From: Desulfopila_A sp964446655
Lineage (GTDB): Bacteria > Desulfobacterota > Desulfobulbia > Desulfobulbales > Desulfocapsaceae
Length of the DNA stretch: 64,000 nucleotides
Reading direction: 5' to 3'
Assembly: GCA_964446655.1 (NCBI GenBank)
Contig: CAYUPL010000014.1
Location: forward strand, 1-64,000
This document shows, in pieces, positions 26,113-34,900 of this stretch. Under the pieces are notes generated by a model, which was not told the DNA's origin, made no database searches, and saw only the letters and a program-made list of their open reading frames with translations. The position numbers and the translations under genes are program-made. Position 1 is the first letter of the stretch, and each line of letters opens with the position of its first letter.

Positions 26113-26370
26113 GAACAAAGAGTTACGGCGCAGCAGTATGGAGCAGCTCAGAAAAAAATAGAGGCGCGTTATACGGAAATGCTTAAAACTATGCACCGGG
26201 CTGAAAAAATGAAGGGCCGCCGGGATTTTGCCGAAAAGTGGTTGTGTGATTGAAATGATACTTGTATCTTTCAGATGTTTTTATGAGCAGTTTCGTGAAA
26301 AGCTGGAAGGGTGGTCGACGTGTTTGGGGCTTGGTTGTGAAGATAACAATTAGACTATAAGGAAGAATTT

Positions 26371-26766
26371 ATGAAAGAGCTGAGTGAGCTGCAACTTCCG
26401 GGTGATAGAAGCTACACAGACGACCATGAGTGGGCCATGGAGGATGGAGAAAGAGTCAAGATCGGTATAAGCGATTACGCCCAGGACCAGCTGGGTGATA
26501 TTGTTTTTGTAGAGCTCCCCGAAGTTGGTGATGAATTTGAAAAAGGAGATGAATTCGGCAGCCTGGAGTCCGTCAAGGCCGTATCTGAGTTGTATCTTCC
26601 CATAGGCGGGACGATCACGGCGGTCAACGAAAGTCTTGAAGATGAACCGGAACTCCTCAACCTCGATCCTAATGAAAACTGGCTTGTCGAGATAGAACCC
26701 TCCGACCCGGGTGAATTGGACGATCTGTTGAGCAGCGCCACCTATCTTGATATGCTGCGGCAGTAG
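26371..26766 (+). CDS. gcvH: Glycine cleavage H-like lipoyl carrier protein
   Basis: A 131-residue lipoyl protein. The lipoyl-lysine motif is GSLESVKAVSELYLP (lysine about residue 71), inside the flattened beta-barrel typical of GcvH, and the C-terminal NWLVEIEPSDPGELDDLL stretch is characteristic. The start has an AAGGAAG ribosome site. No glycine decarboxylase, aminomethyltransferase or lipoate ligase gene is adjacent, and no glycine riboswitch was seen upstream, so it may serve an unlinked glycine cleavage system or another lipoate-dependent route. The 258 bases before the gene, after the quinone oxidoreductase, show nothing else I can name. Confidence 0.9.
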   Translation: MKELSELQLPGDRSYTDDHEWAMEDGERVKIGISDYAQDQLGDIVFVELPEVGDEFEKGDEFGSLESVKAVSELYLPIGGTITAVNESLEDEPELLNLDPNENWLVEIEPSDPGELDDLLSSATYLDMLRQ

Positions 26767-26782
26767 ATCGTGAGGAGAGAGG

Positions 26783-26799
26783 TCCTCCTTCGTGGAGGA
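26783..26799 (+). terminator. Short hairpin after gcvH
   Basis: TCCTCC pairs with GGAGGA around a TTCGT loop, 17 bases after the gcvH stop and between convergent genes. A stable short stem but with no uridine run, so termination is only possible. Confidence 0.35.
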
Positions 26800-26876
26800 G
26801 GTGTGTTTCCAGCAAACCCGGCATATGTTCCTTTATGCCCTTTGCTGCACTTGATACAGACCTCCGTCACTGTGCC

Positions 26877-27473
26877 TCAGTCCATATCGTCCGGGTAAAA
26901 TTTGGCAATACAATCAGGGCAGATGCCATGGCTGAATCGAGCCATGGTGTGATTTTCGATGTATTTTTCCAGTTTGTGCCAGGCTTCATCATCACTTCGA
27001 ATGCCGTGACAATGCATACAGATGGGAAGAATTCCCTGAAGTGTGTCGACATGGTCTAAAGCCTGGCGTAATTCCTCCACCGTACCGGTGAGCGACTGCT
27101 GTATCGTCACCATTCTTTCCGCAACCCTGACCCTTGCCCGTAGTTCATTTTCGTCGAAGGGTTTGGTGATATAATCATCGGCTCCGGAGTCAAGACCGTG
27201 CACAATATCTTTTGTGGTGTTTCTTCCCGTCAGCATGATGATATAAATAGGATTCTGTCTGTCCAGTGCTCGTGTTTTACAACAGACCTCAAGACCATCC
27301 AAACCGGGCATCTCCCAGTCAAGAATTGCTATCTGCGGTGGCTCGCTCTGCTGCAGTAATCGCCAGGCTTCGTGACCATCTGCTGCCGTAACTACATTAT
27401 ATTTCCATTTATCGAGGATTACCTGCAGCATCAAACGTGAGGTGTAGTCATCTTCTGCTATTAAAATCTTCAT
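26877..27473 (-). CDS. Response regulator with C-terminal Cys-rich domain (198 aa)
   Basis: An N-terminal receiver (about residues 1-120): acidic pocket in ILIAEDDYTSR, phospho-acceptor aspartate in IAILDWEMPGLDG (about residue 52), and the lysine in YITKPF. A helical linker leads to a short C-terminal module: ILPICMHCHGIR, then LEKYIENHT, then SHGICPDCIAKFYP. This CxxC ... CPDC arrangement is a recurrent tail on deltaproteobacterial receivers and looks like a metal-binding or protein-docking domain; I know no assigned function. The frame opens to 27971, but the receiver starts at the ATG at 27473 with a GGGAGAT ribosome site. It is a lone regulator, divergent from the MoxR/VWA pair. Confidence 0.88.
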   Translation of the reverse strand: MKILIAEDDYTSRLMLQVILDKWKYNVVTAADGHEAWRLLQQSEPPQIAILDWEMPGLDGLEVCCKTRALDRQNPIYIIMLTGRNTTKDIVHGLDSGADDYITKPFDENELRARVRVAERMVTIQQSLTGTVEELRQALDHVDTLQGILPICMHCHGIRSDDEAWHKLEKYIENHTMARFSHGICPDCIAKFYPDDMD

Positions 27474-27939
27474 GGGTCGGTCATCTCCCTGATGTCTGAC
27501 TGATGGAGTCTTGCAGACTCGTTTACTGTTGTAGCCCGGATTTCTCATGAACATTGTGTCAACCTGCCGGCGCTGCTTTGCAAAAAAAAACAGGCAAATC
27601 CAAGAGGCAGGAGCCTTCCCAATACGGCGATATCCGGCGTCGCCCGGTTGCGTATGCTGTTTTTTACTGTACTCCGATCTGGAAAATGGTGCGATGGAAA
27701 ACAGACACGGCGCAATCTTGCAGACATTTGTAGATACCATATTGCTGTGTTGAAAAAAAGAGATTGTAAAAAAAAAAGTACCGAAATCTGTTGATTTATG
27801 CCTATCGTCTCTTTTATGCTGCAGAATCTTGCAAGAGCACGTATCCCTGTTACAGTGCAGGGGTGATAAAAAAAGAGAAATCACCTTCCGTTTGGGAGAA
27901 TAGCTTTTCATAAGGTCATCAAAGAGGAGAAGAGAGACA
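27474..27939. other. Divergent intergenic region between response regulator and MoxR ATPase
   Basis: A 466-base gap. It has two A runs (about 27581-27590 and 27768-27778) and, on the plus strand, a weak promoter candidate, TTGATT (27791-27796), 18 bases, TATGCT (27815-27820). The plus-strand stretch from GGCAAATCCAAGAGGCAGG to CCCGGTTGCG (about 27592-27650) slightly recalls a c-di-GMP riboswitch but lacks its core. No gene was supported. Confidence 0.45.
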
Positions 27940-28785
27940 ATGGAGTTACAGACGTTTTCAGGATCAGACACCTATGTTCTTGACGCAGAGCTTGCCAAGA
28001 TCGTCAACATTTCCATGGCGTTGGAGATGCCGCTGCTGCTTAAGGGAGAGCCTGGTACCGGCAAGACCATGCTGGCTCACGCCGTGGCCAAAAGCCTGGC
28101 GATGGATTTGCTTGTTCTGAATGTCAAGTCGAACATGAAATTGATAGAGGCATTGTACCAGTATGACACTTTGACCCGCTTAAACGACAGCCGTTTTGGC
28201 GACTCTTCCAGGGATGTCAGCGATATTAAGGAATATATACGGATGGGGAAGATCGGTCAGGCCTTTGTGGCGGAAAAAAGGTGTGTTCTGCTGATAGATG
28301 AGATCGACAAAGCCGAAACCGAGTTTCAGGATGATATGCTTGATGTCCTCGATCAGATGGAGTTCGATATTCTGGAAACAGATGAAGTCGTCAAAGCCCG
28401 GCACCGGCCGGTGATCATCATCACCTCCAACGCCAAAAAAGATCTTTCCGACCCTTTTCTGGGGCGTTGCAATTTCCATCATATAGCCTTTCCCGAACCG
28501 AAAATGATGCGTAAAATAGTACATACACATTTTCCTGATATCTCTGAGCGACTGGCGCAAAACGGTATCGAAATGTTTTACCAGTTGCGGAATGTTGAAG
28601 ATATAGAGAAGAAGCCGGCAACACGGGAACTGCTCAACTGGTTGCGTGCCCTGCAGGCCGACCCGGACTTTAACAGCGGCGAGCAGCTCAGCAGAGACAT
28701 ACCCTATCTGGGGGTTCTCTTTAAAAAGAGCGGTGATTATCAGCGTGTCGGCAGCTCACTTATGAAAAAACGATTCTTCAGGTAA
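27940..28785 (+). CDS. MoxR-type AAA+ ATPase
   Basis: A 281-residue cytosolic AAA+ chaperone-like ATPase. Walker A is GEPGTGKTMLA (about residues 36-46), Walker B is VLLIDEIDKAE (about 120-130), and sensor 1 is IIITSNAKKDLSDPFLGRC, whose arginine finger region is present. MoxR ATPases work with a von Willebrand A (VWA) partner to insert metals or assemble complexes. Here the partner gene starts three bases after the stop. A good AAGAGGAGAAG ribosome site precedes the ATG. No cofactor enzyme gene is adjacent that would reveal the client. Confidence 0.92.
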   Translation: MELQTFSGSDTYVLDAELAKIVNISMALEMPLLLKGEPGTGKTMLAHAVAKSLAMDLLVLNVKSNMKLIEALYQYDTLTRLNDSRFGDSSRDVSDIKEYIRMGKIGQAFVAEKRCVLLIDEIDKAETEFQDDMLDVLDQMEFDILETDEVVKARHRPVIIITSNAKKDLSDPFLGRCNFHHIAFPEPKMMRKIVHTHFPDISERLAQNGIEMFYQLRNVEDIEKKPATRELLNWLRALQADPDFNSGEQLSRDIPYLGVLFKKSGDYQRVGSSLMKKRFFR

Positions 28786-28788
28786 TTC

Positions 28789-29979
28789 ATGTTTATTCAA
28801 TTTTTCTATACCTTGAGGGATGTTGGTGTTCCGGTCAGCCCTACTTCCTTTCTGGTGTTTCATAGAGCACTGCGGCAGGGACTGGTAGAATCGCTGGAAG
28901 ATTTTTATTTTACCGCCAGAACCGTGCTGGTAAAAAGCGAAAAATATTTTGATCTCTACGATCAGGTCTTCGCCTCGGTTTTTGCAGGCGTTGCTCTGCC
29001 GCAAAAAGAGGATGAGGAGCTAGACCTGCTTGCCATGAGCATGCTTGATGAGTGGCTCAAAAATCCTGAAAAACTGGCTGAGCGTCTTGGGCTGGATGAA
29101 AAGGAGTTGAGCAGGCTTTCACCGGAAGAATTGCTGGACTACTTCAAAAAACGGCTTCAGGACCAGGAAGGGCGTCACGACGGCGGCTCAAAATGGATAG
29201 GTACCGGTGGTACTTCGCCGGTGGGACATTCCGGGTATCATCCGGGTGGCATGCGCATAGGAGGTGTTTCCGGAGGGAAGACTGCGGTGAAGGTGGCCGG
29301 CGAGAGGCGTTATAAGGACTATTCAATCCATGCTCCCTTGACGCAGGCCTCTCTCGGAGAAGCCTTGAAAAGGCTGCGGCACCTTATACCCCAGGGCAGC
29401 AAAGACCGAATAGATGTGGATGCCAGTATTTACCAGACCATGAAAAACGGCGGGGAAATAGAAATTGTCTTCCAGCGTGCCGTGGTGGACAGGCTCAAGG
29501 TTATCCTGGCGATCGACAATGGCGGCTGGTCCATGGAACCCTATGTTAATCTGGTGCAGACACTTTTCAGTAATGCCATGGCGCAGTTTAAAGATGTTAA
29601 GACCTACTTTTTCCATAACACCATCTATGATCTCCTCTGGGAGGATGCGGCGCGTTACCGGAAACCGGTGAGTGTTGATTCGGTGGTAGCGAACGATCCG
29701 GATACCCGTTTAATACTGGTGGGAGATGCGAGTATGGCTCCCTATGAACTGATGTCCACGGACGGCTCAATATATGCCTTCGAAAGGAGCGGCCGCCCAA
29801 GCATTGAACGTCTTCGTTTCTTGGCAAGATCTTTTCCTCACGCGGTTTGGCTCAATCCGGTTGCAGAGAGCAGCTGGGACTATACCCAAACCATCGGTGT
29901 GATCCGCTCCATATTCCCGATGTTTGAGCTTTCTCTTGACGGCCTTGAAAAGGCGGTGGCGTATTTGATGCGGAAATAA
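28789..29979 (+). CDS. VWA domain protein, CoxE-like (396 aa)
   Basis: Partner of the MoxR ATPase just upstream. The N-terminal part (FFYTLRDVGVPVSPTSFLVF) is typical of CoxE-like proteins. A glycine-rich linker occupies about residues 135-170. The von Willebrand A domain is about residues 225-390. The metal-ion-dependent adhesion motif that is DxSxS in active VWA domains appears here as AIDNGGWSM, with the first aspartate and last serine kept and the middle serine replaced by glycine; the later aspartate is in LILVGDASMAPYE. Metal binding could therefore be altered. No signal peptide. Together the pair probably remodels a protein complex in the cytosol. Confidence 0.88.
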   Translation: MFIQFFYTLRDVGVPVSPTSFLVFHRALRQGLVESLEDFYFTARTVLVKSEKYFDLYDQVFASVFAGVALPQKEDEELDLLAMSMLDEWLKNPEKLAERLGLDEKELSRLSPEELLDYFKKRLQDQEGRHDGGSKWIGTGGTSPVGHSGYHPGGMRIGGVSGGKTAVKVAGERRYKDYSIHAPLTQASLGEALKRLRHLIPQGSKDRIDVDASIYQTMKNGGEIEIVFQRAVVDRLKVILAIDNGGWSMEPYVNLVQTLFSNAMAQFKDVKTYFFHNTIYDLLWEDAARYRKPVSVDSVVANDPDTRLILVGDASMAPYELMSTDGSIYAFERSGRPSIERLRFLARSFPHAVWLNPVAESSWDYTQTIGVIRSIFPMFELSLDGLEKAVAYLMRK

Positions 29980-29997
29980 TACATATGGTGTGCAGTT

Positions 29998-31182
29998 ATG
30001 CTGGAAATGCTTAATAGCCACATAGATGAGATACTCCCACAGATGATTGCGTTGCGCAGAAGCATTCATCGTTGTCCTGAGCCTGCCTACGAAGAATTTA
30101 AGACTGCGGCGGCCATCGTTGCTTTTCTCGAAAAAATACCGGGGATGGAAATACGGACCGGCGTGGGTAAAACCGGTGTGGTGGCGCTGCTGGGCAGAGA
30201 GAAGCAAGGGCCTTGTCTGGCTCTTCGGGCCGATATGGACTGCCTCAGACTTCAGGAAGAAAATAGTTTTGCCCATGCGTCACAACATAATGGTTTGATG
30301 CATGCCTGCGGCCATGACGGCCATGTCGCCTGCCTGGTGGGCGCAGCTGTGGTGCTTGGCCGTCTCCGGGACAGTTTAAAAGGACCGGTTAAGTTTATCT
30401 TTCAGCCGGGGGAGGAAAATGGTGCCGGGGCTCAGGAGATGATTAAGGATGGAGTCCTGGCTGATCCGGAGCCGCGGGCCGTCTTCGCCCTACATGGCAC
30501 CCCGTCTCTGCCGTTTGGCCAGGTTGGTCTGCGCCGGGGGCCGATGATGGCGGCATCGAGGTATTTTAAAATTACCATAACCGGGCGAGGCACCCACGCC
30601 GCCATGCCGCATAAAGGGATTGATGCGGTACTGGTTGCCTGCCATGTCGTTTGCGCCGCACATACGATAGTGTCGCGTAATATTAATCCTATGGAGGCTG
30701 CTCTGATATCAATCCCTAAAATTGAAGGAGCCAGGGCGCCCAATGTTATTCCCGCGGAAGTGCATCTCGAAGGAACTCTACGGGCGCTTTCCAACGCAAC
30801 CCGGGATTTTCTCGTGAAGCGATTGGAGGAAGTTGTCATCAAGACCGCTGAGGCTCATGGCGCCCAGGCAGTTGTCGAGATAACAGGTGGGTATCCCATC
30901 CTCCAGAACGATCGAAAATGCTTTGATTATGTCGTTGATACCGCGGCAGAGGTAGTCGGCCTGGAAAATGTGCGCAGCAAGTATTCACCCTCCCTCGGGG
31001 CCGAGGATTTCGCCTTTTATCTGGAAAAAATTCCAGGCGCCTTCTATTGGCTTGGACTTGGTAGGCATGGTGCGGCGGATACGCCGTTGCACAATCCCTG
31101 TTTTGACTTCAACGATGATGCCATCAAGCTTGGCATTGCCCTGCATTGTCATCTGATCTTTCAGGCGCATCATCTTTGCTGA
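29998..31182 (+). CDS. M20 family amidohydrolase (394 aa)
   Basis: A dinuclear metallo-amidohydrolase of the hippurate/IAA-amino acid hydrolase (AmhX, HipO) class, cytosolic. The family motifs are clear: LRRSIHRCPEPAYEE near the start, LALRADMDCLRLQEE (about residues 74-88), HACGHDGHVACLVGAA (about 101-116, metal ligands), FIFQPGEENGAGAQEMI, and a dimerisation domain between about 185 and 300 with TGRGTHAAMPHKGIDA. A C-terminal metal histidine lies in LHNPCFDFND. The start is 18 bases after the VWA gene, so it may be co-transcribed, but a functional link is not evident. Substrate (N-acyl amino acid) is inferred from family only. Confidence 0.9.
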   Translation: MLEMLNSHIDEILPQMIALRRSIHRCPEPAYEEFKTAAAIVAFLEKIPGMEIRTGVGKTGVVALLGREKQGPCLALRADMDCLRLQEENSFAHASQHNGLMHACGHDGHVACLVGAAVVLGRLRDSLKGPVKFIFQPGEENGAGAQEMIKDGVLADPEPRAVFALHGTPSLPFGQVGLRRGPMMAASRYFKITITGRGTHAAMPHKGIDAVLVACHVVCAAHTIVSRNINPMEAALISIPKIEGARAPNVIPAEVHLEGTLRALSNATRDFLVKRLEEVVIKTAEAHGAQAVVEITGGYPILQNDRKCFDYVVDTAAEVVGLENVRSKYSPSLGAEDFAFYLEKIPGAFYWLGLGRHGAADTPLHNPCFDFNDDAIKLGIALHCHLIFQAHHLC

Positions 31183-31265
31183 GCAACACCGCACCTCCAG
31201 GTGCCATGTCAGCGGAGATGCGGCCCCTCTGTTTTCTCTTTTTCCATCTCTGCCGGCGACGTTTT

Positions 31266-31282
31266 TACGGACGTGGTCCGTA
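31266..31282. promoter_or_regulatory. Perfect palindrome upstream of the 31.36 kb promoter
   Basis: TACGGAC-GTG-GTCCGTA, seven-base arms, sits 17 bases before the -35 box. It could be an operator or the hairpin of a terminator for the amidohydrolase, but no uridine run follows. Confidence 0.4.
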
Positions 31283-31298
31283 CACAGCCGGAGACTCC

Positions 31299-31338
31299 TT
31301 GACAGAAGAAGAAGTACGTATATACTAAGTTAATACGT
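31299..31338 (+). promoter_or_regulatory. Sigma70 promoter with overlapping palindromic operator
   Basis: A perfect TTGACA (31299-31304), a 16-base spacer and TATACT (31321-31326). An inverted repeat ACGTAT-N11-ATACGT (31316-31321 and 31333-31338) straddles the -10 hexamer; the arms extend to GTACGTAT and ATACGTGT with one mismatch. This is where a repressor would block RNA polymerase. The gene 25 bases downstream encodes a protein with a ribbon-helix-helix-like N terminus, so self-repression is a simple hypothesis. Confidence 0.6.
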
Positions 31339-31362
31339 GTCTATTCTCAGGGGAGGTAATGT

Positions 31363-31836
31363 ATGGCGCGAAAGGTAACAGTCAGTATTCCGGATATGCT
31401 GTATGAGAAAATGGAACGATGGCGGAGGTCATTCAATCTCTCCAAAATGTTTCAGGATGCTGTGGCGGATGCCATCCAGAAAAAGGAGGATTTTCAGAAG
31501 CGGATACAGCAAGACCTGGATCTCTGTGAGGTTGTTGAACGTCTTCGTAAGGAAAAAGCACAATCTGAAGGAGATTTTTTTGATACGGGAAGGCATGACG
31601 GCGTGCTGTGGGGCAAAAGTGCCGCCTATGATGATATCATGTATGCCCTTGCCTGGGAAGATATCGATGCGGCCCCACATGACGGAATTCTTGGGGCGTA
31701 TTTTCGGGAAAAATTTGAGCACAGTAAGCTGATGACCATACAGAATGAAGTCATGAATGAGTATGCACGCCTCTATGTTAAAGGTTGGCAGAAGGGTCTG
31801 CAGGAGTTTTGGGAGGAGGTCAGGGACAAATTGTAG
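31363..31836 (+). CDS. Ribbon-helix-helix-like protein of unknown function (157 aa)
   Basis: The N terminus reads KVTVSIPDMLYEKMERWRR and then FNLSKMFQDAVADAI, a beta-strand followed by two helices as in ribbon-helix-helix DNA-binding domains (about residues 3-45). The remaining 110 residues form a charged helical segment (to about 70) and a domain with aromatic and acidic residues (HDGVLWGKSAAYDDIMYAL) that I do not recognise. A strong GGGGAGG ribosome site precedes the ATG. It has its own promoter with a palindrome over the -10 box. It is not followed by a typical toxin gene; the next gene, 89 bases on, is the giant activase. It could be an autorepressor or a regulator of that activase. Confidence 0.7.
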   Translation: MARKVTVSIPDMLYEKMERWRRSFNLSKMFQDAVADAIQKKEDFQKRIQQDLDLCEVVERLRKEKAQSEGDFFDTGRHDGVLWGKSAAYDDIMYALAWEDIDAAPHDGILGAYFREKFEHSKLMTIQNEVMNEYARLYVKGWQKGLQEFWEEVRDKL

Positions 31837-31925
31837 AGCTGTTGTCTGATGAGGTGAGATGATACAGGTTACAGGCGGAGCTCTCGAACGCCTCCTCATG
31901 AATCATTCATATAACCGAGGACGGT

Positions 31926-34900
31926 ATGGTAGATGGAAGAGTTATCGGTATCGATGTAGGATCAGTTGCGGCAAGCGTTGTCATTGTAGGAACAGATGGA
32001 AAAATACTGGCGGGCCAGTATTGTTTCCATCGGGGCGATATTGAAAAAAATCTCCGTCATATGATGGAGAAGCTCAATGTGGCGGAGCCGGTGGTCGCGG
32101 CAGCTACCAGCTCGACGCCGGACTTTGTCAAGGCGCAGCAACGATACGATAACCAGGTAGCCGTTATTGAGTCTGCCAACCACTATCATCGGGGAGTACA
32201 GGCTGTTCTTGCCGTGGGAGGAGAGAAGTTTTTTTATGCTACCTTCGATGAAAACGGTAACTATAGTGGGTCGAACTGTAATACTTCGTGCGCCGCCGGT
32301 ACCGGCAGTTTTCTGGATCAACAGGCTTCCAGGTTGAAAATGGACGATATTGCAGAACTCAGTGCGACCGCCGGCCGGAACAGGGGCCGTTGTCCCCGGA
32401 TTGCATCACGCTGTGCGGTCTTTGCCAAAACCGATCTGATTCACGCTCAGCAGGAAGGCTACCAGTATGAGGAGATCAGTGACGGCCTCTGCGCCGGATT
32501 GGCCAGAAATATTGTTGATACCTTATTTGCTGCAGGAAAGCTGCCGGCAGAAATTCTGTTTTGCGGTGGGGTTTCCAAGAATAGTGCCGTTGCCCGCCAT
32601 ATAGAGAAACAGGCTTCGGTAAAACTGATACGTACGCCATACGGCCATATGTACGGAGCAACGGGGGCCGCCCTCTGTCTGCTTGGCGATATGGAAAAAA
32701 GTAAAATTGAGCCGATGGCATGCGCAGCGATATTGCATGCTCCGCCACAGGAGAAAAAATACTATTATCCCCCCTTACAACTCAATAGATCATCTCATCC
32801 CGATTTTTCCAGTTTGAGCAGGTATGCCTCTAACAGTGGCGGTAATAACCCGGTGGAGGTTGATATCTACCAGGAACCGGATGCTGTTGAGCATGTCTGC
32901 CTGGGCATTGACATAGGTTCGACCAGCACCAAGGCCGTCCTGCTCAATGCCAAACAGCAGGTTCTGGCCGGTTTCTATACACGCACGGCAGGAAGGCCGC
33001 TCCGGGCGACCATGGATATTTTTGGCGCCATCGCAGAGATGGAGAGCGCCAGAGCAGTTCGTTTCGAAGTGTTTCAGTGCGCAACTACCGGTTCGGGCCG
33101 CAAATTTATCGGAAAAATAATCGGTTCCGATATCGTTCTTGACGAAATAACGGCGCATGCCCGGGCAGCAACGCAGCTTAATGATCAGGTGGATACCATT
33201 ATAGAGATTGGTGGTCAGGATGCCAAATTTACCGTTTTGCGCAACGGCAGGGTAACATCATCCACCATGAATAATGTCTGTGCCGCCGGTACCGGTTCTT
33301 TTATAGAAGAACAGGCCGCACGACTGGGATGCCCCATAGAGGAGTATGGCTCAAGAGCTGCTGGGGTCAGCGCTCCCATGGCCAGTGATCGATGCACTGT
33401 TTTTATGGAACGTGATATCAACCATTATCTCAGTGATGGATTCAGCGTTAACGAGGTGCTGGCGGCAGCACTCCATTCCGTCTGCGAAAATTACCTGATG
33501 AAGGTGGCGACAGAAAAAAGTATAGGTTCCACCATTTTTTTCCAGGGAGCAACGGCGAAAAATCGATCGCTGGTAGCCGCCTTCGAAAATCGTCTGCAAA
33601 AACCCATTCTCGTGTCGAAATACTGCCATCTTACCGGTGCGCTGGGAGCAGCTCTGCTGGCAGAAGAGGAGAGGAGCTCACAAACAACCTTTGCCGGTTT
33701 TTCTCTCTGTAAGACAACCATACCAATCTCGGCGGAAGTGTGTGGGTTCTGCAATAATGCCTGCAAAATTTCCGTTGCCGATACACCCTCCGGCAAGGTG
33801 GCATATGGCTTTCTCTGCGGCAGAGAATATGAGGACTCCACTTACGTGCCGCGAGACAGTGGCGCCGTTGATCTGCTTGATTTGCGCAAAAACGTGATGC
33901 CGAAACCAAAAACCCGGCCCAGCCGCAGCGAGCTGGTTATCGGACTGCCCGCTGCAGTTTATATGATGGAAGATCTGCCCTTCTGGGAGAATTTTTTTGC
34001 TGAGCTTGGAGTGAAGACAGTCTCTACTTCAGTACGGCAAAGTTATGCCGCTGTCGGAAAAAAACTGAGCCAATCCGAATTCTGTGCCCCTGTTACGGCC
34101 ATGCATGGCCATGTCGATGCACTCCTCGATCAGGCCGATTATGTTTTTCTCCCTTTTTATCTTGAAATCAAAAGCAAAGAGGCGCGGCGCCAATTTTGCT
34201 ACTATTCGCAGTTTCTACCGGGAATAATGGGCTTTGTCGGGCAGGAGAGGGCCGAGAAGATTCTCTCGCCGGTAATTCGTTATCTGTATACCTCTTTTCA
34301 TGCCAAAAGGCAGCTGTACCGAATGTTTAAAAAGATCATGCCTGATCCCCCAGGATTTATTGAGGTTTCAAGGGCTTTTGATCATGCCGCCGTACTGGAT
34401 CAACAGTACCGCAATGCTCTGCAGACCCTTTTTACGCGTCACTCCCGAACAGCAGACGACATCGAAGTGCTGCTTGTCGGTCGACCGTATACGGTTCTGT
34501 CTCCGGCCATGAACTGCGGCATACCGGAAATTTTTGCATCATTGGGAATTAATGTCTTTTTTCAGGATATGATTACCTGCACTGATGAAGATGTTGAACA
34601 TATAGCTCCTTTACTGCGGGAGATACACTGGCAGCATGCCGCAACTATTCTGAAGGCGGCGGAAGTAAGCGCGCGAAAAGAAGGAGTCTATCCTGTTTAT
34701 ATTACATCATTTAAATGTTCTCCAGACTCCTTTACTCTGGAGTATTTCAAATCTATCATGGAGACAAACAACAAGCCCTATCTGGTTTTAGAGCTTGATG
34801 AACATGGCTCAAACATAGGGTATGAGACGCGGATTGAAGCTGCTGTGCGTTCTTTTCGTAATCACTATCAGGAGGAGAAGTGTACTGTCGCAGCACCGGT

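Noticed and set aside
26113..26370. Glycine riboswitch before gcvH
   Set aside because: No tandem aptamer pattern was recognisable in the 258-base gap.
27590..27655. c-di-GMP class I riboswitch
   Set aside because: GGCAAA and a CCCGGTTGCG end are present, but the GACGCAAAGCC core and the tetraloop receptor are missing.
26877..27971. A 364-residue version of the response regulator
   Set aside because: The extra N-terminal residues have no receiver homology and read through the promoter region of the MoxR gene; the ATG at 27473 has a ribosome site and a normal receiver start.
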